A stretch of 18,383 bases of DNA from Candidatus Nealsoniibacteriota bacterium (GTDB lineage Bacteria; Patescibacteriota; Minisyncoccia; Minisyncoccales; PWPS01), in assembly GCA_003557065.1 (NCBI GenBank), contig PWPS01000024.1, positions 1-18,383 on the forward strand. Direction: 5' to 3'. The position numbers and the translations under genes were made by a program. Below the pieces are notes generated by a model. It ran no database searches. It was not told the DNA's origin and saw nothing but the letters and a program-made list of their open reading frames with translations. Below, one piece after another: positions 14,890 through 18,383 of the stretch (position 1 is the first letter of the stretch; the number at the start of each line of letters is the position of its first letter).

Positions 14890-15732
14890 ATGAAATTGAT
14901 CAATCATCTCGAAAAAGCGAGAAAAGAAGGTTGGGCGCTTGGACAGTTTAATTTTTCTACTGTTGAGCAAATGAAGGGGATAGTTAGAGCGGCTGCTCAT
15001 TGTGATGTTCCGGTTATACTGGGAACGTCAACGGGAGAAAGTAAGTTTTTAGGATTAAAAGAAGCGGTTGCTTTAAGGGATGTAATGAGAGAGATTTATC
15101 CTTATATTTATTTAAACCTTGATCATGGAAAGGATTTGAATTATATCCGGAAAGCGATTGATGTGGGTTATGATATGATTCACTTTGACGGTTCGGAATT
15201 GCCGCTTGAAGAAAATATCGAAAAGACCAAAAAGGTTATCGACATGGCAAAAGGTAAAATTGTTTTTGAAGGAGAAATAGGCAAGGTGGGAGGATCATCC
15301 AACTTTCATGAAGGAAGACCTGAAAGTAAAGAGGACTTGACTTCAGTCGAAACACTTGTTAAATTTATCTCAGAAACGCAAGTTGATCTTTGCGCCTTTT
15401 CGATAGGCAACGTTCACGGGGTTTATAGTGAAATGCCTAATCTTGATTTTAAAAGATTGGAAGAGATAAGAGAGGCGGTTTCGCTTGGATTGGTTATGCA
15501 TGGAGGATCCGGAATATCGGAAGAAGATATTAGAAAATCAATCGAAAACGGCGTGGTAAAGGTTAATGTCAATACCGAACTCAGAAAAGTTTGGAGAGAG
15601 GAAATAGAGAGAAGTTTTGCAAACAATAAAAACGAGGCCACTCCCTATATACTTCTTTCAAGTGTTTCTGAAGTTATTTTTAGAAAAACAAAAGAAAAAA
15701 TAAATATATTTTATGAAAATAATACTGGATAG
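14890..15732 (+). CDS. fba: Fructose-bisphosphate aldolase, class II
   Basis: Zinc-dependent aldolase cleaving fructose-1,6-bisphosphate into triose phosphates (or a tagatose/ketose-bisphosphate relative). It has 280 residues, the short class IIB size. Catalytic Asp78 and zinc ligand His79 occur in LNLDHGKD. Glu129 is in FEGEIGKVGG, His176 in GNVHGVY and His204 in VMHGGSGIS. The phosphate-binding VNVNTEL follows. The stop is TAG and the last 20 bases overlap the start of the ferredoxin gene. Distinguishing fructose- from tagatose-bisphosphate specificity is not possible by eye, but the company of GAPDH and PEP synthase favours fructose-bisphosphate. Confidence 0.94.
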   Translation: MKLINHLEKARKEGWALGQFNFSTVEQMKGIVRAAAHCDVPVILGTSTGESKFLGLKEAVALRDVMREIYPYIYLNLDHGKDLNYIRKAIDVGYDMIHFDGSELPLEENIEKTKKVIDMAKGKIVFEGEIGKVGGSSNFHEGRPESKEDLTSVETLVKFISETQVDLCAFSIGNVHGVYSEMPNLDFKRLEEIREAVSLGLVMHGGSGISEEDIRKSIENGVVKVNVNTELRKVWREEIERSFANNKNEATPYILLSSVSEVIFRKTKEKINIFYENNTG

Positions 15733-15925
15733 GGAGGGTTGTATAGGTTGTGGTAGTTGTGTAGCTGTTTGTCCGTCACATTGGGAGATGGCGGATGACG
15801 GCAAAGTTAACCTTATCGACTCTCGGGAAGAAGATGGAAATCAAGCGAAAGAAGTGGAAGAGGAGGGATGTAACGGACAGGCGGAAGGTATATGTCCGGT
15901 AAATGTGATAAAAATAACGGAATAA
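15713..15925 (+). CDS. Single-cluster 4Fe-4S ferredoxin
   Basis: A 70-residue electron carrier. Cys10, Cys13, Cys16 and the distant Cys61 (followed by Pro) form the pattern of a single [4Fe-4S] cluster, as in the Pyrococcus/Thermotoga ferredoxin family. Cys20 and Cys53 match the two extra cysteines that form a disulfide in those proteins. The acidic body (many Asp/Glu) is typical. It overlaps the aldolase gene by 20 bases. The ATG at 15713 places the first cysteine at residue 10, as in relatives, so the overlap appears real. Partners such as pyruvate:ferredoxin oxidoreductase or a hydrogenase are not in the window. Confidence 0.93.
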   Translation: MKIILDREGCIGCGSCVAVCPSHWEMADDGKVNLIDSREEDGNQAKEVEEEGCNGQAEGICPVNVIKITE

Positions 15926-15929
15926 AGAC

Positions 15930-16619
15930 ATGCTTAAATTATCTGCACAAATCAGAAATGAAGATGAAAGCTTATCAAAGTTAAGAGAAGAAGGGTTTGT
16001 CCCGGGAATTATTTATGGCTATAACACTGAGAATATAACAATAAAAACCGATTTTAGGAGTTTCGAAAAGATTTATCAGGAAGCCGGGGAGAGTACCCTT
16101 ATTAAGGTTTCTCTTACGGATGAGGATGGTAAAAAAATTAAAAAAGCACCGGTTGTTTTGATACAAGAGACTCAGGAACATCCTCTTCAAGATCAGTTTG
16201 TTCACATAGACCTCTATCAACCGAATCTTAAAGAGGAAGTAGAGGTTGAAATTCCTTTGGAATTCATCGGTCAATCTGCACTTATTAAGGATGAGGATGG
16301 AACATTGGTTAGAAACTATTCTTCCGTAGAGATAAAGGCGCTACCTGAAGATTTAATTCATGATATCGAAGTTGACATTTCAGTAATACAAGACTTTGAC
16401 GATGTTATAAAAATAAAAGACTTGAAAGTTCCTGCTGGAATTGAAATTATCGAGGATCCCGAGTCGATTGTCGCTCTGATATCCAGACCCAGAGACATAG
16501 ATGAAGAGCTTGATGAGCCTATAGAAGACGATGTTTCCGATGTTGAAGTAATCGGTGAAAAAGAAAAAGAAGAAAAGAAAAAAGAGGAAGAAGAAAAAGA
16601 AGGAGCTAAAGATGAATAA
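15930..16619 (+). CDS. rplY: Ribosomal protein L25 (CTC-type, with TL5 domain)
   Basis: A 5S rRNA-binding protein of the large subunit. It has 229 residues in three parts. The N-terminal L25 beta-barrel spans about residues 1-92 (REEGFVPGIIYG, HPLQDQFVHIDLYQ). The TL5-type C-terminal domain spans about residues 95-185 (EVEIPLEFIGQSALIKDEDG, LPEDLIHDIEVDIS). A tail of some 45 residues rich in Glu, Asp and Lys follows and is presumably disordered. This is the long CTC form rather than the 94-residue E. coli L25. It lies four bases after the ferredoxin and its last eight bases overlap the lytic transglycosylase start. Confidence 0.95.
   Translation: MLKLSAQIRNEDESLSKLREEGFVPGIIYGYNTENITIKTDFRSFEKIYQEAGESTLIKVSLTDEDGKKIKKAPVVLIQETQEHPLQDQFVHIDLYQPNLKEEVEVEIPLEFIGQSALIKDEDGTLVRNYSSVEIKALPEDLIHDIEVDISVIQDFDDVIKIKDLKVPAGIEIIEDPESIVALISRPRDIDEELDEPIEDDVSDVEVIGEKEKEEKKKEEEEKEGAKDE
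16601..16605 (+). promoter_or_regulatory. Shine-Dalgarno for the lytic transglycosylase gene
   Basis: AGGAG stands six bases before the ATG at 16612. It is one of the few clear ribosome binding sites in the window and supports that ATG over the one at 16555. It lies within the L25 coding tail, which is purine-rich, so chance occurrence cannot be excluded. Confidence 0.6.
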
Positions 16620-18042
16620 ACTAAGAGTTACACTTTTAATAACCTTACTCCTTGTTGCGGGGTGGGTTTTCGGTTTGTCGAATTCCGAGATAGAGCTTTG
16701 CTTTTCCAGTAATAAATTGGATGATTATTGTAGTAGGCAAGGAGATGAAGCTTGTCGTAATATTTTGGAGAAATGCGAGAACTATCTTGGAGAGGTTCAA
16801 AGACAATACGAGCAGGATATTGAAAGAACGGAAGAGGAAAAGAGAAGTTTGGCCAATCAGATCGCCAGTCTTGAAAATAGAATGAATCAGCTCGATCATC
16901 AAATAAGACAAAGCGAAGTTAGGATAAGAGACTTGGGATTTCAAATAACCAGTACACAAGAATCCATAAACAGAATGAATCTGAAGATAGAGGATCATCA
17001 GGAACAATTGACAGATATTTTAAGAGTGATTGAAAAAGAGGATCGTAAATCCGTTCTTGAAATTTTGGTTGCCGACGAGAGTTTATCAGGATTCTTTAAT
17101 AATTTGACTTCTCTTGAAAGACTTTCCAGAGAAAGCCAAAACATATTGAACGAAGTAAGGGATCTTAGAAATTCTTTGGAGACCGAAGAGCAGCGCCTGG
17201 CCAGAGAAAGACAGGAAGCACAAAGGCAAGCAGAGATTCATGCGTTGCAAAAACAGGAGTCAGCTGCCGCCAGAAGAGAACAGGAGTATCTGTATGGTTT
17301 AACCGAAGAAGAGTATCAAAGACAGATGAGTGAGAAGCAATTTATTGAAGAGAGAGCTCAAGAGATAATGAATAGAAGGTTAGCTTTGGTCGGGTTGCCC
17401 GAATCCGAAATGCCTTCTTTCGGTGAAGCTCTTGAAATTGCTAGATGGGTAGAGGGAATTACCGGAATAAGGCCGGCTTTTCTCCTTGCGATTATAACTC
17501 AAGAATCGGCTTTGGGAAGAAACGTAGGAGAGTGCTATTTACGTGATGCCGATGCCGGATCGGGAATAAGAATTAGCACGGGAGCACATGTCTCTAATCT
17601 GATGGCGGTTCCTCCACGATCGGCAAGGAATGATCCCGCAAGATTTTTGGAGATAACAAGGATACTCGGATTGGATCCTTATAGCACCCCGGTTTCCTGT
17701 CCTTTCCAGATAGGCTACGGAGGTGCCATGGGGCCCGCTCAGTTTATTCCTACCACCTGGTGGAATCAAAGACCCCAATTGATATCGATTTTGGGAAGAG
17801 AGCCCAATCCCTGGAAGTTACAGGACTCTTTCCTTGCATCAGCGACCTACCTGGCCAATTTGGGCGGAATACATAATGAAAGAACTGCGGCTTTGAGATA
17901 CTATGCAGGATCAAATTGGAATGATCCCAGGCATTCATTTTATGGAGATCAGGTAGTTAGAAGAATAGATTGTTTGCAGACTTTTATAGATCACGGAACA
18001 ATGAGTGCCGGTTGTAGTAGTTTGGTTTTCATACCGGAATAA
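16612..18042 (+). CDS. Secreted coiled-coil lytic transglycosylase
   Basis: A 476-residue envelope protein predicted to cut peptidoglycan. It begins with a signal peptide or anchor at residues 1-21 (MNKLRVTLLITLLLVAGWVF). A segment with Cys30, Cys40, Cys48 and Cys55 follows. A long coiled coil of about 180-190 residues rich in Glu/Gln/Arg is of the type seen in EnvC/PcsB-like hydrolase regulators. From about residue 275 to the end lies a lytic-transglycosylase-like catalytic domain: the presumed catalytic Glu298 is in ITQESALGRN, GGAMGPAQFIPTTWW is the MltB/SLT-like substrate loop, and ALRYYAGSNW follows. Four more cysteines occur in the C-terminal half. The start at 16612 is preferred because it gives a clean signal peptide and has the AGGAG site; the upstream ATG at 16555 would add a run of lysines that is only L25's tail read in another frame. 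Confidence 0.88.
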   Translation: MNKLRVTLLITLLLVAGWVFGLSNSEIELCFSSNKLDDYCSRQGDEACRNILEKCENYLGEVQRQYEQDIERTEEEKRSLANQIASLENRMNQLDHQIRQSEVRIRDLGFQITSTQESINRMNLKIEDHQEQLTDILRVIEKEDRKSVLEILVADESLSGFFNNLTSLERLSRESQNILNEVRDLRNSLETEEQRLARERQEAQRQAEIHALQKQESAAARREQEYLYGLTEEEYQRQMSEKQFIEERAQEIMNRRLALVGLPESEMPSFGEALEIARWVEGITGIRPAFLLAIITQESALGRNVGECYLRDADAGSGIRISTGAHVSNLMAVPPRSARNDPARFLEITRILGLDPYSTPVSCPFQIGYGGAMGPAQFIPTTWWNQRPQLISILGREPNPWKLQDSFLASATYLANLGGIHNERTAALRYYAGSNWNDPRHSFYGDQVVRRIDCLQTFIDHGTMSAGCSSLVFIPE

Positions 18043-18383
18043 TCAATCTATTTCAATATCGGAATATTTTTCTTTTTCTTCGACCCTTTTAAGGGTCTTT
18101 ATTATTTCTTCCAAATTTCCCTCCATGATCGTTTCCAGATTATGCCAACTTTTCTCAATTCTGTGATCGGTGATTCTATCCTGTAAATAATTGTAAGTTC
18201 TTATCTTTTCGGATCTTTTCGCTTCACCGATTTGTGACCGTCTTTTGCTTTCTTGTTTCTCTCTTATTTTTCTCAATCTTTCTTCCAGTATTTTCGCTTT
18301 CAGAATCGACATAGCTGTTTCTTTATTAGCTAACTGACTTCTTTCATTTTGAGAAGAAGCAACTGCACCGGTCGGTATGTGAG
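18043..18383 (-). CDS. prfA: Peptide chain release factor 1, C-terminal part (runs off the window)
   Basis: The final 112 codons of a class I release factor. Reading the - strand from the window edge gives HIPTGAVASSQNERSQLANK, the segment just after the GGQ catalytic motif, which itself lies outside the window. It then continues with SEKIRTYNYLQDRITDHRI and an EGNLEEIIKTL tail. RSEKIRTYN and RITDHRI are RF1 rather than RF2 signatures; RF1 reads UAA and UAG. The internal ATG at 18312 is not a start because the homologous frame is open through to the edge. The gene ends in TGA. It is convergent with the lytic transglycosylase, with no bases between the two stop codons. Confidence 0.95.
   Translation of the reverse strand, partial: HIPTGAVASSQNERSQLANKETAMSILKAKILEERLRKIREKQESKRRSQIGEAKRSEKIRTYNYLQDRITDHRIEKSWHNLETIMEGNLEEIIKTLKRVEEKEKYSDIEID
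18082..18110 (+). terminator. Possible + strand terminator inside the RF1 gene
   Basis: GACCC (18082-18086) and GGGTC (18093-18097) are complementary around TTTTAA, with inner A-T pairs possible. The stem is followed by TTTATTATTTCTT. It starts 40 bases past the lytic transglycosylase stop. The stem is short, so the call is tentative, but no other terminator is visible for the long + strand operon. Confidence 0.4.

Noticed and set aside
16555..16611. Poly-lysine N-terminus of the lytic transglycosylase
   Set aside because: These bases encode the Glu/Lys tail of L25 in its own frame; the ATG at 16612 has a Shine-Dalgarno and a proper signal peptide.
18310..18312. ATG at 18312 as start of a small separate - strand gene
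   Set aside because: The frame stays open to the window edge and the upstream residues match release factor 1, so this is an internal methionine.
1..18383. Frequent TCCGG/TTCCGG words that might be a DNA uptake or recognition signal
   Set aside because: They fall mostly inside genes in frame with Ser-Gly and Pro-Gly codons and are explained by codon preference; a count against a codon-shuffled model would be needed to claim more.

Overview
The window is an AT-rich, gene-dense stretch of a bacterial chromosome. It has 16 complete genes on the + strand and one truncated gene entering on the - strand at the right edge. Bacterial-type L25, release factor 1 and type I GAPDH sit beside archaeal-flavoured energy enzymes: two-subunit ADP-forming acetyl-CoA synthetase, archaeal-type phosphoglycerate mutase, PEP synthase and a family II pyrophosphatase. 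Add short intergenic gaps, mostly A-rich leaders without a clear Shine-Dalgarno, and type IV pseudopilins with big lectin-like C-terminal domains, and a fermentative Candidate Phyla Radiation (Patescibacteria) member is the best guess. This is an inference from gene content only. TGA, TAG and TAA all act as ordinary stops, so the UGA-recoding lineages (Gracilibacteria/Absconditabacteria) are unlikely.

Layout. 76-3023: an SDR oxidoreductase, an AhpF/TrxB-like flavin disulfide reductase and enolase, closed by a clear intrinsic terminator (3050-3085). 3162-7252: two paralogous type IV pseudopilins, one with a LamG/concanavalin-like domain and one with a different beta-rich domain, flank the phosphoglycerate mutase gene. 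A small membrane-anchored acidic protein follows the second pilin and the block ends in a second terminator (7256-7280). 7332-7574: a YruB-type glutaredoxin-like protein. 7694-18042: a tightly packed run, probably one transcription unit, of GAPDH, acetyl-CoA synthetase beta and alpha, Mn-type pyrophosphatase, PEP synthase, a PfkB-family sugar kinase, class II fructose-bisphosphate aldolase, a single-cluster ferredoxin, ribosomal protein L25 and a secreted coiled-coil lytic transglycosylase. 18043-18383: the C-terminal part of release factor 1, convergent with the last gene with no bases between the two stop codons.

How it fits together. Aldolase, GAPDH, phosphoglycerate mutase, enolase and PEP synthase cover most of lower glycolysis/gluconeogenesis; PGK, triose-phosphate isomerase and a classical PfkA are not in the window. 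ADP-forming acetyl-CoA synthetase makes ATP from acetyl-CoA, and the ferredoxin could carry electrons from a pyruvate:ferredoxin oxidoreductase encoded elsewhere. The flavin reductase and the YruB-type protein look like a thiol-redox pair. The pilins and the lytic transglycosylase belong to the cell surface.

I see no CRISPR array, transposase, integrase, tRNA or rRNA gene, and no defence system. There is no gene-free stretch longer than about 140 bases. The most unusual items are the pilin-lectin gene that lacks any ATG/GTG/TTG start able to encode its prepilin leader, the pair of near-identical pilin N-modules carrying different C-terminal domains, the apparent His-to-Glu change at a metal-ligand position of the phosphoglycerate mutase, and a PfkB-family kinase placed where a phosphofructokinase would be expected.
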